From assembly GCF_947492535.1 (NCBI RefSeq), contig NZ_CANLNH010000010.1:113574-177573 (forward strand): a stretch of DNA of 64,000 nt, written 5' to 3'. Numbering within the stretch: the stretch's first letter is position 1; each line of letters starts with the position of its first letter. The notes beneath the pieces were generated by a model that did not search any database, was not told the origin of the DNA, and saw only the letters and a list, made by a program, of their open reading frames with translations. This DNA comes from an uncultured Dokdonia sp. (GTDB lineage Bacteria > Bacteroidota > Bacteroidia > Flavobacteriales > Flavobacteriaceae). The position numbers and the translations under genes are program-made. Shown piece by piece: positions 23,914 through 32,324 of the stretch.

Positions 23914-25446
23914 TTAATGTTTGAAATGACGTATTCCGGTCATCACCATAGACACATTATGATCATTGCAATAATCTATCGTAAGTTGATCTTTTATAGA
24001 TCCTCCTGGTTGAATCACAGCAGTAATACCGGCCTTGTCAGCAATCTCTACACAGTCTGGAAATGGGAAAAATGCATCACTTGCCATTACCGCTCCTTTT
24101 AAGTCAAAATTAAAAGAGGTTGCTTTTTCAATAGCTTGACGTAAAGCATCTACTCTTGATGTTTGACCTGTTCCACTTGCACAAAGTTGTTTGTTTTTAC
24201 AAAGTACAATCGTATTTGACTTTGTGTGTTTGCATATTTTTGAAGCAAATAGTAAATCTTCTAACTCACTATCTGTTGGTTTAGTATGTGTTGCGTGTGT
24301 TAAATTTTCTTCTGTATCTGTTTGGTTATCTCTGTCTTGAACCAATGTTCCGTTAAGACAGGTACGTACCATCGTTTGTGGAAGTGTTACTTCTTTCTGA
24401 ATAAGAATGATTCTGTTTTTCTTTCCTTTTAAAATCTCAAGAGCATCATCATCAAAAGAAGGAGCAATAACTACTTCACAAAATAATTTATGTATTTCTT
24501 CTGCGGTAGCTTTATCTATAGTGCCATTTGCAATAAGAACACCTCCAAATGCACTTGTAGGATCTCCTGCTAATGCATCTACATAAGCCGTATGCATGGT
24601 ATCGCGCTGTGCAAAACCACATGCGTTATTATGCTTTAAGATCGCAAATGTTGGTGCTTCTCCAGTAAATTCATTCATTAAGTTAACAGCAGCATCTACA
24701 TCTAGTAAATTGTTATATGAAAGTGCTTTTCCATGAAGTTTGTCAAAAATAGCATCAAAATCTCCAAAGAAAAACCCACGTTGGTGAGGGTTTTCTCCAT
24801 AACGAAGTGTTTGACCTTTATGTTCGCTTACTTTTAATACAGGAATCTCGTGATCTGCATTGAAATAATTGAAGATGGCTGTGTCATAGTGAGAAGATAC
24901 GCCAAAAGACTTTGCAGCAAAACGCTTACGATCTGCTAAAGTGGTTGTTCCTTCTCCATCAGTAACCATTTGTAATACTTCTGCATAATCATCTACAGAA
25001 GAAACACACAGCGTGTCTTTGAAGTTTTTTGCAGCGGCACGGATTAAAGAAATACCTCCAATATCTATTTTTTCTATAATATCTTGTTCTGAAGCGCCTG
25101 AAGCAACTGTTTTTTCAAAAGGATATAAATCTACAATTACAATATCTAGTTGAGGAATTTCATATTCGTTCATCTCTGCAACGTCTCCTTCATGATCTTG
25201 TCTGTTAAGAATACCTCCAAATACTTTTGGATGTAAAGTTTTTACACGTCCTCCTAAAATAGATGGGTAGGATGTAATGTCTTCAACAGGAACTACAGGG
25301 ATTCCAAGATCGTTAATGAATTTTTGAGTACCTCCCGTAGAATATAGAGTTACTCCTAAGTCATGAAGCTTTTGAACTAGGGGTGCAAGACCTTCTTTAC
25401 TAAAAACAGAAACTAAAGCGGAACTTGCTTTTTTTACGTCGCTCAT
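23914..25446 (-). CDS. purH: Bifunctional AICAR formyltransferase / IMP cyclohydrolase
   Basis: The 510-residue protein catalyses the last two steps of IMP synthesis: formyl transfer to AICAR and ring closure. Residues about 1-150 are the MGS-like cyclohydrolase domain (STGGTQKFINDLG, GGRVKTLHPK) and about 150-510 the formyltransferase domain with LKHNNACGFA. It is transcribed alone and divergent from the permease gene at 25592. A -7 box TATTTTTG lies 33 bases upstream of the ATG. Length and motifs are normal. Confidence 0.98.
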   Translation of the reverse strand: MSDVKKASSALVSVFSKEGLAPLVQKLHDLGVTLYSTGGTQKFINDLGIPVVPVEDITSYPSILGGRVKTLHPKVFGGILNRQDHEGDVAEMNEYEIPQLDIVIVDLYPFEKTVASGASEQDIIEKIDIGGISLIRAAAKNFKDTLCVSSVDDYAEVLQMVTDGEGTTTLADRKRFAAKSFGVSSHYDTAIFNYFNADHEIPVLKVSEHKGQTLRYGENPHQRGFFFGDFDAIFDKLHGKALSYNNLLDVDAAVNLMNEFTGEAPTFAILKHNNACGFAQRDTMHTAYVDALAGDPTSAFGGVLIANGTIDKATAEEIHKLFCEVVIAPSFDDDALEILKGKKNRIILIQKEVTLPQTMVRTCLNGTLVQDRDNQTDTEENLTHATHTKPTDSELEDLLFASKICKHTKSNTIVLCKNKQLCASGTGQTSRVDALRQAIEKATSFNFDLKGAVMASDAFFPFPDCVEIADKAGITAVIQPGGSIKDQLTIDYCNDHNVSMVMTGIRHFKH

Positions 25447-25478
25447 TGTAGAAATTTTATGTGATTTTGGATACGTGG

Positions 25479-25486
25479 CAAAAATA
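25479..25486 (-). promoter_or_regulatory. Probable -7 box of purH
   Basis: TATTTTTG on the minus strand fits the Bacteroidota consensus TAnnTTTG; no convincing -33 box was found at the usual distance. Confidence 0.4.
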
Positions 25487-25591
25487 GCGATTTAACAGTT
25501 TATAGAAAGGCGTTTGGATATATTAATTTGGCACTTTTGTAACATATTTTAAAGATAGACGTCATATCTTTAAATTTTCCAAAATATATCG

Positions 25592-26851
25592 ATGTTTATT
25601 TACTTACGTGTACTTAAAGAAAGCTTTCGTTTTGCCATAGATGCATTGCGTAATAATAAGCTCCGAACATTTCTTTCACTAATGGGAGTTACCGTCGGTA
25701 TTTTTTCAATTATAGGAGTGCTAGCTGCTGTAGATTCCTTAGAGAGACAAATTAAAGATAGTCTTTCGTCGTTAGATCAAAGTACAATTATATTGTGTCA
25801 TGTCTCTTTCGGGCCTACAGATGTTCCTAGGTGGAAAAGAGAGCAATTTCCATTAGTTACGTATGAAGATTACCAATATCTTAAACGTACATTACCAGAA
25901 ACAAAAGCAATATCTTATGTACTTAATGTTCCTTCACAAACTATAAAATATGAAGATGAAACATTAGAGAGTGTTCAAGTAGGAGCGACTACGCATGAAT
26001 ATTATGATATAGAATCTCTACAATTTCAAGAAGGACGATTTTTTAATGAGGCAGAATCTATAAGTGGATCTAATGTTATCGTTATTGGAGATGAGATCAA
26101 AAATCAACTTTTTGGAGAAGACGGCAATGCAATAGGAAAGAAAATAAAAATATTTAGCCGAAAGCTTACGGTGATAGGAGTTCTTAAGAAAGAAGGAAGT
26201 GCTCTAGGCGATTCAAAAGATGAAGCAGTTGTTCTTCCTGTTAATTTAACAAGAAAAATATACGGAGATAATAATAGATCTACGTTTCCTCAAGTAATTG
26301 TGCTTCCAGAACCAGATGTAGATAATGCAGAGTATCTAGCAACACTAGACCAGAAATTGCGTATTAAAAGAGGAATTAAGACAAGTGAAGTAAGTAACTT
26401 TTTTGCAAATCAATTTAAAGGACTTACTGATTTTATAGATGGGATTATAAGTGTTTTAAAGCTTATAGGATGGGGAATAGGTGGTTTTGCCTTACTTGTT
26501 GGAGGTTTTGGAATTGCAAATATTATGTTTGTAAGTGTAAAAGAACGAACCAATCTTATCGGGATACAAAAAGCATTAGGTGCAAAACGCCGTTTTATAT
26601 TATTTCAGTTTTTATTTGAGTCTATTGTGCTATCTATTTTTGGAGGACTTATAGGAATGTTTTTAGTATGGCTAATCTCTATGCTATTGAATGCATCAGG
26701 AATTGCGGGAGACTTTACATTTGTCCTCTCCTCTTTCAATATATTCTTAGGCTTTTCAGTTACCTTTTTTATAGGGATAATAGCGGGTATTATCCCAGCA
26801 ATAGGCGCTTCACGATTAGATCCTGTAGAAGCGATACGAACGGGAATGTAG
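25592..26851 (+). CDS. MacB/FtsX-type ABC transporter permease
   Basis: The protein has 419 residues with one N-terminal membrane helix (about 25-47), a periplasmic MacB-PCD-like domain (about 48-270) and three helices in the last 140 residues (around 285, 335 and 385), the FtsX layout. Such permeases work with an ATPase subunit in export or mechanical signalling across the envelope rather than import. No ATPase gene is adjacent, so the partner is elsewhere. The closing motif IPAIGASRLDPVEAIRTGM is typical. The substrate is unknown. Confidence 0.88.
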   Translation: MFIYLRVLKESFRFAIDALRNNKLRTFLSLMGVTVGIFSIIGVLAAVDSLERQIKDSLSSLDQSTIILCHVSFGPTDVPRWKREQFPLVTYEDYQYLKRTLPETKAISYVLNVPSQTIKYEDETLESVQVGATTHEYYDIESLQFQEGRFFNEAESISGSNVIVIGDEIKNQLFGEDGNAIGKKIKIFSRKLTVIGVLKKEGSALGDSKDEAVVLPVNLTRKIYGDNNRSTFPQVIVLPEPDVDNAEYLATLDQKLRIKRGIKTSEVSNFFANQFKGLTDFIDGIISVLKLIGWGIGGFALLVGGFGIANIMFVSVKERTNLIGIQKALGAKRRFILFQFLFESIVLSIFGGLIGMFLVWLISMLLNASGIAGDFTFVLSSFNIFLGFSVTFFIGIIAGIIPAIGASRLDPVEAIRTGM

Positions 26852-26908
26852 TATCTATTTACATTTGAAAAGAATAATAGACTCGCGTTATTCTATATTT
26901 TTTAATTT

Positions 26909-26990
26909 ACACTAGACACTAGACACTAGACACTAGACACTAGACACTAGACACTAGACACTAGACACTAGACACTAGACACTAGACACT
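26909..26990. repeat. Heptanucleotide tandem repeat ACACTAG
   Basis: About 11.7 uninterrupted copies of a 7-bp unit run from the intergenic DNA up to the first base of the stop codon of the next gene. A perfect array of this kind is prone to slippage. Confidence 0.97.
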
Positions 26991-27445
26991 TATAAAATTG
27001 TCTCTACTTGTTCATTTACCCATTCTAGGAAACGTTCGTCTTCTTCATTGAAAGCATTAGGAGTATCAGAATCAATATCTATTTGTCCTATGTTCTTTCC
27101 ATCTTTAAAAAGAGGAATTACAATTTCACTCTTTACAGTAATGCTACATGCGATATAATTATCTTGTGCATTCACATCTGCGACAACAAAGTTTTCATTA
27201 GATACAGCTACTTGTCCACAAATTCCTTTTCCAAAAGGAATAACGGTATGATCTGTAGGTTCTCCTACATATGTTTCTAGGTGGAGTGTTTGCGTTTCAT
27301 AATTTGCAAAATAAAACCCAACCCAATTATAGTAAGGGATAGTAGTACGTAAAGCTTCACAAATTTCAGTAAGCTTGTCTTTTGTTGGAAGTGCTTGTTT
27401 TGATATAATTGCACTAACTTCTTTTTTTAAATCTTCAAAAGCCAT
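26990..27445 (-). CDS. GAF-domain free methionine-R-sulfoxide reductase-like protein
   Basis: The protein has 151 residues, one GAF domain. IPFGKGICGQVA and DNYIACSITVKSEIVIPL match free methionine-(R)-sulfoxide reductases, which repair oxidised free methionine. The Cys of GICG and of YIAC are 24 residues apart, as for Cys94 and Cys118 of the E. coli enzyme; the third Cys, ten residues earlier, is His here. Since Cys118 is catalytic and Cys94 can resolve, activity is plausible. The stop codon abuts the 7-bp tandem repeat. Confidence 0.85.
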   Translation of the reverse strand: MAFEDLKKEVSAIISKQALPTKDKLTEICEALRTTIPYYNWVGFYFANYETQTLHLETYVGEPTDHTVIPFGKGICGQVAVSNENFVVADVNAQDNYIACSITVKSEIVIPLFKDGKNIGQIDIDSDTPNAFNEEDERFLEWVNEQVETIL

Positions 27446-27480
27446 TTTTAATGTATTTTTGAGGGATAAATCTCAATAAT

Positions 27481-28026
27481 TTGTTCAAACTAATAGACAA
27501 ATATAAGTCGGTACTTCGTTTTATCCTTACGTTTGTGGGAAGTTATTTTGTACTTGCGTTACTTTATAATTTATATCTCACTTACGGAGCAAGCACAACA
27601 TATTACCCAGATATTATTACGCATACTGTCGCAAAACAAAGCGAATCTATCATTAATGTGTTGGGGTACAACATGAAAGTTGTTCCCAGTAAAGTAGAGG
27701 CTGCGATGAATCTCACTATAAATAATAAAGTGCTAGCACGTGTTGTTGAAGGGTGTAATGCGGTAAGTGTCATGCTGCTTTTCGCTTCTTTTATGCTCGC
27801 TTTTTTTGATGGATGGAAGCGTACATTATTATTTATTCTTGGAGGCGTTGCGCTTATTTATGCTATGAATGTTACTCGAATTGCATTATTGACCATAGGA
27901 ATTTATGAATATCCGGAATACACAGAATTACTTCACGGAACTATTTTTCCAGCTGTAATTTATGGGACAGTATTTTTATTGTGGCTAGGTTGGATTCGAT
28001 CGTATAAAAAACAACCTAAAACATGA
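27481..28026 (+). CDS. xrtF: Exosortase family protein XrtF
   Basis: This 181-residue membrane protein has about five helices. The exosortase catalytic residues are all visible: C92 in VVEGCNAVSV, R133 in NVTRI and H152 in LLHGT. Exosortases cut and anchor proteins with C-terminal sorting signals. The start is TTG at 27481; the next in-frame ATG would delete several helices. The downstream gene overlaps by four bases and encodes the partner found with XrtF throughout flavobacteria. The substrate of XrtF is, to my knowledge, not established. Confidence 0.9.
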   Translation: MFKLIDKYKSVLRFILTFVGSYFVLALLYNLYLTYGASTTYYPDIITHTVAKQSESIINVLGYNMKVVPSKVEAAMNLTINNKVLARVVEGCNAVSVMLLFASFMLAFFDGWKRTLLFILGGVALIYAMNVTRIALLTIGIYEYPEYTELLHGTIFPAVIYGTVFLLWLGWIRSYKKQPKT

Positions 28027-28457
28027 AAGTAGCGATACGTGTATTTGTTGTTTTTTTATGTCTAGTAGGATTTGCTTTTATACGCTTTCGCGAAAGCGAA
28101 CTCTTCTACGACCCACTTATTCCTTTTTTTAAGAGTAATTATCAGAAAATGGACTTGCCAGACATGGAAACTTGGCGACTGTTCTTTCATTTATTTTTAA
28201 GGTATTTTATAAACACATTACTATCTCTTGTAATATTATGGATGGCTTTTAAAGAAAGAGGCATTATTACATTTGCTTCTCTTTTTTATAGTATTGTTTT
28301 TGTAGTGTTGCTAATAATCCTAAGTATCTTACTTAATACGCAGGGTGTAGGGGAGTATTTACCCATTTTTTATGTGCGACGTTTTTTAATACAACCTATT
28401 TTATTATTTATGTTATTGCCTGCATTTTATTACTATCGAAAAGTGGGTAATTCTTGA
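28023..28457 (+). CDS. Exosortase F-associated membrane protein
   Basis: The protein has 144 residues and about four membrane helices. Position right after xrtF with a four-base overlap, together with size and hydrophobicity, identify it as the XrtF system-associated protein. Its role is unknown. A palindrome copy at 28081-28100 encodes FIRFRESE just after the first helix, the same residues the repeat gives in the anti-sigma-like gene at 7702. Confidence 0.85.
   Translation: MKVAIRVFVVFLCLVGFAFIRFRESELFYDPLIPFFKSNYQKMDLPDMETWRLFFHLFLRYFINTLLSLVILWMAFKERGIITFASLFYSIVFVVLLIILSILLNTQGVGEYLPIFYVRRFLIQPILLFMLLPAFYYYRKVGNS
28081..28100. repeat. 20-bp palindrome inside the XrtF-partner gene
   Basis: TACGCTTTCGCGAAAGCGAA, one base off the perfect form, read as IRFRES. 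Confidence 0.9.
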
Positions 28458-28466
28458 TCAGGTTGT

Positions 28467-28474
28467 ATCTTTGT
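28467..28474 (+). promoter_or_regulatory. Probable -7 box before the DUF3347 gene
   Basis: TATCTTTG, matching TAnnTTTG, 16 bases before the ATG at 28491. Confidence 0.5.
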
Positions 28475-28490
28475 AAGCAAATAGAAACGT

Positions 28491-29042
28491 ATGAAAAAGT
28501 ACATTTGCCTTCTCGTAATAATTACCTTTTTTTCTTGTAAAAAGAATGAGCCAGAACTAAAAACGGCACCTTCTCAAAAAGCTCATACAGAAACAACTAC
28601 TGCTAAAGATTTGAATGAGACAAGTGCTAAAGTGGATGTCGCTTTTGAAAACTCAGCGTTTACAGAAATTTATAATGCCTACCTTGATGTAAAAGCATCT
28701 CTTGTAAATACAGACAATGAAACCAGCGCAACTGCAACGCGTGCTTTTTTGATGCTTCTAAAAGATAATGATGTATATGCAGCTATACACAATGCTACTG
28801 TTCCTTTTACAGAAGCAACTACAGTGAAAGAGAGACGTGTTATTTTTGAGAAAGTCTCTATGGCAATGGAAACTCAAATAGCAAAAGAAAAAATCACTTC
28901 TGGAGCTGTATATAAGCAATATTGCCCTATGGCTTTTAATGGGAAAGGCGCATATTGGTTGTCAAACTCTAATGAAGTACGTAATCCTTATTTTGGAGAC
29001 CAAATGCTCAAATGCGGTGTAGTAGAAAAAGAAATTAAATAA
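28491..29042 (+). CDS. DUF3347 lipoprotein
   Basis: The protein has 183 residues. The signal peptide MKKYICLLVIITFFS is followed by lipobox Cys and KKNEPE. The domain at about 55-180 has the DUF3347 hallmarks YCPMAF, GAYWLS and NPYFGDQMLKCG. Domains of this family occur alone or joined to copper and heavy-metal export proteins, so a metal-linked envelope role is possible but not shown. It lies between the xrtF pair and a small membrane protein on the same strand. Confidence 0.85.
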   Translation: MKKYICLLVIITFFSCKKNEPELKTAPSQKAHTETTTAKDLNETSAKVDVAFENSAFTEIYNAYLDVKASLVNTDNETSATATRAFLMLLKDNDVYAAIHNATVPFTEATTVKERRVIFEKVSMAMETQIAKEKITSGAVYKQYCPMAFNGKGAYWLSNSNEVRNPYFGDQMLKCGVVEKEIK

Positions 29043-29094
29043 CTTTTTTAAAAAGTATTTACCCTCATGTAATGTGGGCTTTTGTATTTGACTT

Positions 29095-29301
29095 ATGAAA
29101 AAAAGAAAGCTAAGCACAATCCAAATACTCACAATCGCTTTTGTAGTTCTTCTCTTAATTTGGGAGCGTAATATTCAATTATATTTAAGTGAGCATAACT
29201 TAGAAAATACGCTACAAACTCGTAAGGATTTGTTTGTGAGTTTACCAATACTCTTGGTTCTTGTTGTTATTTCTTTTCGGCAATGGAAAAGAAATAAGTA
29301 A
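29095..29301 (+). CDS. Small two-helix membrane protein
   Basis: The product has 68 residues with hydrophobic helices at about 8-26 and 46-62 and a basic start and end. It lies 52 bases after the DUF3347 gene on the same strand and ends convergent with the serine hydrolase gene (one base between). The family was not recognised; it could be an accessory to the preceding lipoprotein or an independent protein. Confidence 0.55.
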   Translation: MKKRKLSTIQILTIAFVVLLLIWERNIQLYLSEHNLENTLQTRKDLFVSLPILLVLVVISFRQWKRNK

Positions 29302-29302
29302 T

Positions 29303-30448
29303 CTAATTGAGAGTCGCAATTTCTCTAAATAGGGAAGCCCAATGTACACCTCCAAATTTGTCTCCTAATCGTATGATTACAATATCCTTTTCTGGATGGA
29401 TGTACATAAATTGACCTAAAATCCCTCTGGCTTGATAATCTACATAAGGAGCTTTTGCTTCTTGTAATTGTAGTTTTGTCGTATCTTCTTGAGATGTGAC
29501 GTAATCATCTTTTGTGATATTTCGCCACCAGTGGTGTGAATATCTATAATTACTTCTTTTGTCGGTAAAAGAAGTGGTTTTTGCTACCCAATCTTTTGGA
29601 ACAATTTGGGTTCCATTCCAATTTCCTTCTTTAAGATATAACCGTGCAAATTTTGCATAATCTCTAGCCCTCGCATTGAGACAACAAAAGGCTTTGGTTG
29701 TTTGGTGTTTTTTACTGTCTATACTCCAAGATGCATCATACTCCATACCCAGTGGCTGCCATATTTTTTCTTGAAAATATTCAGGTAACGATTTTTGAGT
29801 AGCACTTTCTAAAGCAAGGCTCAATAGTTGTGTGTTACCACTTTTGTATTTCCAACGTACTCCAGGAGTTTCATTTACTTTTAATTTAGTAACATACTTT
29901 TTTAAATTAGTTCCGTAATAGAATTTTGCTACTTCCCCGAAAGGATTAAAATACCCTTCACTAAATTTAATACCTGATTGCATATTGATGACATCGGCTA
30001 ATGTAACTGAATCAAAGGATGCATCAAGTTCTGGGAGGTATTTTCGTATGGGATCTTCTAGAGACGTTATATGCCCTTCTTTAATGGCAATACCAATCAA
30101 TGCAGAAACAAATGATTTTGATACAGAAAATGAAGGGTGATCTGTAGCTTTGGTATATTCATCAAAGTAGTTCTCATATAAAATTTGATCATCTTTAATG
30201 ACTAAAAAAGCAGTAGTTCGACTTTTCTTTAAGAGCTTTTCAAAATCAGTACCTTCTGGTAATATAAAACTCTGATCATCATTTATTTCTTTAAATAAAA
30301 ATGGAGTTTCTCCTTTTTGGATAGGAATACTTTCAAATTTATCTAGATCACCAGTGTCAGCAAAATTCCAATAGAAAAAACTGCCTACATGGCATGAGTT
30401 TAAAAGAAATAAGAAACTTAATAGAGCCAAATAACGTTGCCACTTCAT
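29303..30448 (-). CDS. Beta-lactamase-fold serine hydrolase lipoprotein
   Basis: The protein has 381 residues. A lipoprotein signal peptide ends LLNSC near residue 19. The class C beta-lactamase/DD-peptidase motifs are present: SVSK (active Ser and Lys) near residue 108, YKSGN (Tyr-x-Asn type) near 201, and a late HHWW segment. Enzymes of this large family act on peptidoglycan peptides, esters or amides; true beta-lactamase activity is uncommon among them. It is monocistronic between convergent and same-strand neighbours. The substrate cannot be told. Confidence 0.88.
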   Translation of the reverse strand: MKWQRYLALLSFLFLLNSCHVGSFFYWNFADTGDLDKFESIPIQKGETPFLFKEINDDQSFILPEGTDFEKLLKKSRTTAFLVIKDDQILYENYFDEYTKATDHPSFSVSKSFVSALIGIAIKEGHITSLEDPIRKYLPELDASFDSVTLADVINMQSGIKFSEGYFNPFGEVAKFYYGTNLKKYVTKLKVNETPGVRWKYKSGNTQLLSLALESATQKSLPEYFQEKIWQPLGMEYDASWSIDSKKHQTTKAFCCLNARARDYAKFARLYLKEGNWNGTQIVPKDWVAKTTSFTDKRSNYRYSHHWWRNITKDDYVTSQEDTTKLQLQEAKAPYVDYQARGILGQFMYIHPEKDIVIIRLGDKFGGVHWASLFREIATLN

Positions 30449-30530
30449 AAATATAGTACTAGAATTAAAACAATTAGTGTATCTGCTTTTAAAATACTTA
30501 CACTGATTAAACGCTAAAACATATTGGGTG

Positions 30531-32273
30531 TTATTCTTTAACTACCGTATAATTTACAAGTCCCATAAACATTTCATCACTGCTTTGATATCCAAAAGTT
30601 ACTTCCTTAGATGGATCTGGGTTTAAAGGGTTTTGAAAAGAATTATTAAAAACACCTTTGGCAGTAATGATCGTGCCTTTAGGTAATAAGATAGGCTCTG
30701 TATAGTTATATACAAGTTGCCAGTTAAAATCAAAATCAGGTACAGAAATCAACTCTATAATAGAACCATCTGGTTTGGTAGCAGTAATTTTCATTTGCTT
30801 ACCGCGAAAATGCATATGCGGGAAAATACTATGTACATATACATCTTCTGTTATTTTATCTTGAGCAATTGCTGGCGTGCTTTTTTCGTACGGTTGAATT
30901 TTAAACTCATCGGAAAACACTCCTAATGAATAGTATTGTTTTTCAGGTTTTTCATCATGAAAGTACAAATGAATTTTAGTAATGTCTTCTTCCTGTTTTC
31001 CTGTAGTCGTATAATGGGTTTGTAATATTAATTCGATATCCTTATCGATATAAATTCCAGATCCATTTGGAAATATAGTAGATTTTGAAGTTCCACTTGC
31101 CACGACAGCGATAAGGTTGTCAATCCATTGTCTTTCTGGTCGATCAACGACAAGTTGCGGTTTTGATGAGCTTGCTAATGTAGCGTGGTGCACTACTTTT
31201 GGGTTGCCTGGTACTATGGTAACTCCTGCCAGCCATTTGCCTTCAGGTAGGTCTAATTTAATTCGTTGATGACGATAATCTATAAGTCCTGTTGCGGGAA
31301 TGATTTCTTTTTTAAGAACAATAGTGGTGTCAGGTGTACGTGTTGTTTCTGGAACTAAGGCATCTTTAGGAGTCAATGCTTTTAAAGGATCATTCCCATC
31401 TCCGTAGGCCATACCCTCTTTAATCCATCGAACTAGTTTCCTGCGATCTTTTTCGGCAATTCCAAATGTATTATTAAAAGAACCAATAGTAGGATCTGCT
31501 TTCCAAGGCGGCATACGTTTACTTAGCATTACTTGTTCTATCATCGCAGACCAACCCACAATCTTATCATAATCTGTCATAGACCAAGGAGCAACACCAC
31601 CATCTACATGACAGCGTACACAATGATTGGTTAAAATAGGGGCAATGTCTTTTGTAAATGTAAGGGTATCTTTTTCTAAGGTATGCTGCCTTGTCACTCT
31701 ACATCCCCTAGTCATCTCTTGCTTATCAATAGGCTTCTGATTTGCTAAAATAGCATCTAGTGCATCTCTTAAATACGTTTCTGTAGGTGTTGATTTCTGT
31801 GTTTCGTAATCTAACCTATTATTTAAAGGACCTCTGAATATAATTTCTCTAGATGTTGGGTCAAGGATAATAGCTTCGGCAGTAATAGTAATATCTAAAG
31901 CGTCCGCTACGAGTTGTACATCATCACTAAGAACAGGGACTTCAAATTTAAAATCAGAACTTTCTTTAGCAATCGTATTCCTGTCATCTTGCATATTACT
32001 ATTAATCATGAAAAATGTAAAACCTTCAGATTGATAGTTATCTACTATTTCATGAAAATCAGATAATGCATTTCGTACAATAGGACATCCATTTCCTTGA
32101 ACAAATAATACGATAGCTTTGCTATCATTATACGTAGATAATCTATGAAAACCACCTGATGCATCATACAATGCATAATCGTTTATTCTAGCATCAGGAA
32201 TTGCTACTGGAATTTCTTTGCATGCAGAAAGGCATAATAAGCATAAAAACAGGTATGTAAATGTCTTTTTCAT
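30531..32273 (-). CDS. Redoxin / cytochrome c / copper monooxygenase-like lipoprotein
   Basis: The protein has 580 residues. A signal peptide and lipobox (LLCLSAC) lead to a thioredoxin-fold domain at about 30-185 that keeps a single Cys (GNGCPIV), as in peroxiredoxin-like proteins. A c-type haem motif CVRCH follows near residue 218. The last 270 residues resemble the C-terminal domain of copper type II ascorbate-dependent monooxygenases, with VVHH, THY and HSIFPHMHFRG as likely copper ligands. The whole would be an envelope redox enzyme. Similar fusions occur in marine Bacteroidota and Planctomycetes; the substrate is unknown. Confidence 0.8.
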   Translation of the reverse strand: MKKTFTYLFLCLLCLSACKEIPVAIPDARINDYALYDASGGFHRLSTYNDSKAIVLFVQGNGCPIVRNALSDFHEIVDNYQSEGFTFFMINSNMQDDRNTIAKESSDFKFEVPVLSDDVQLVADALDITITAEAIILDPTSREIIFRGPLNNRLDYETQKSTPTETYLRDALDAILANQKPIDKQEMTRGCRVTRQHTLEKDTLTFTKDIAPILTNHCVRCHVDGGVAPWSMTDYDKIVGWSAMIEQVMLSKRMPPWKADPTIGSFNNTFGIAEKDRRKLVRWIKEGMAYGDGNDPLKALTPKDALVPETTRTPDTTIVLKKEIIPATGLIDYRHQRIKLDLPEGKWLAGVTIVPGNPKVVHHATLASSSKPQLVVDRPERQWIDNLIAVVASGTSKSTIFPNGSGIYIDKDIELILQTHYTTTGKQEEDITKIHLYFHDEKPEKQYYSLGVFSDEFKIQPYEKSTPAIAQDKITEDVYVHSIFPHMHFRGKQMKITATKPDGSIIELISVPDFDFNWQLVYNYTEPILLPKGTIITAKGVFNNSFQNPLNPDPSKEVTFGYQSSDEMFMGLVNYTVVKE

Positions 32274-32324
32274 TAGGTGACAAAAATAAATAAATCGTAC
32301 GTATTATCTCTGTTAAAATGGATG

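Noticed and set aside
26909..26990. CRISPR array
   Set aside because: The units are 7 bp, identical and contiguous with no spacers, so it is a simple tandem repeat.
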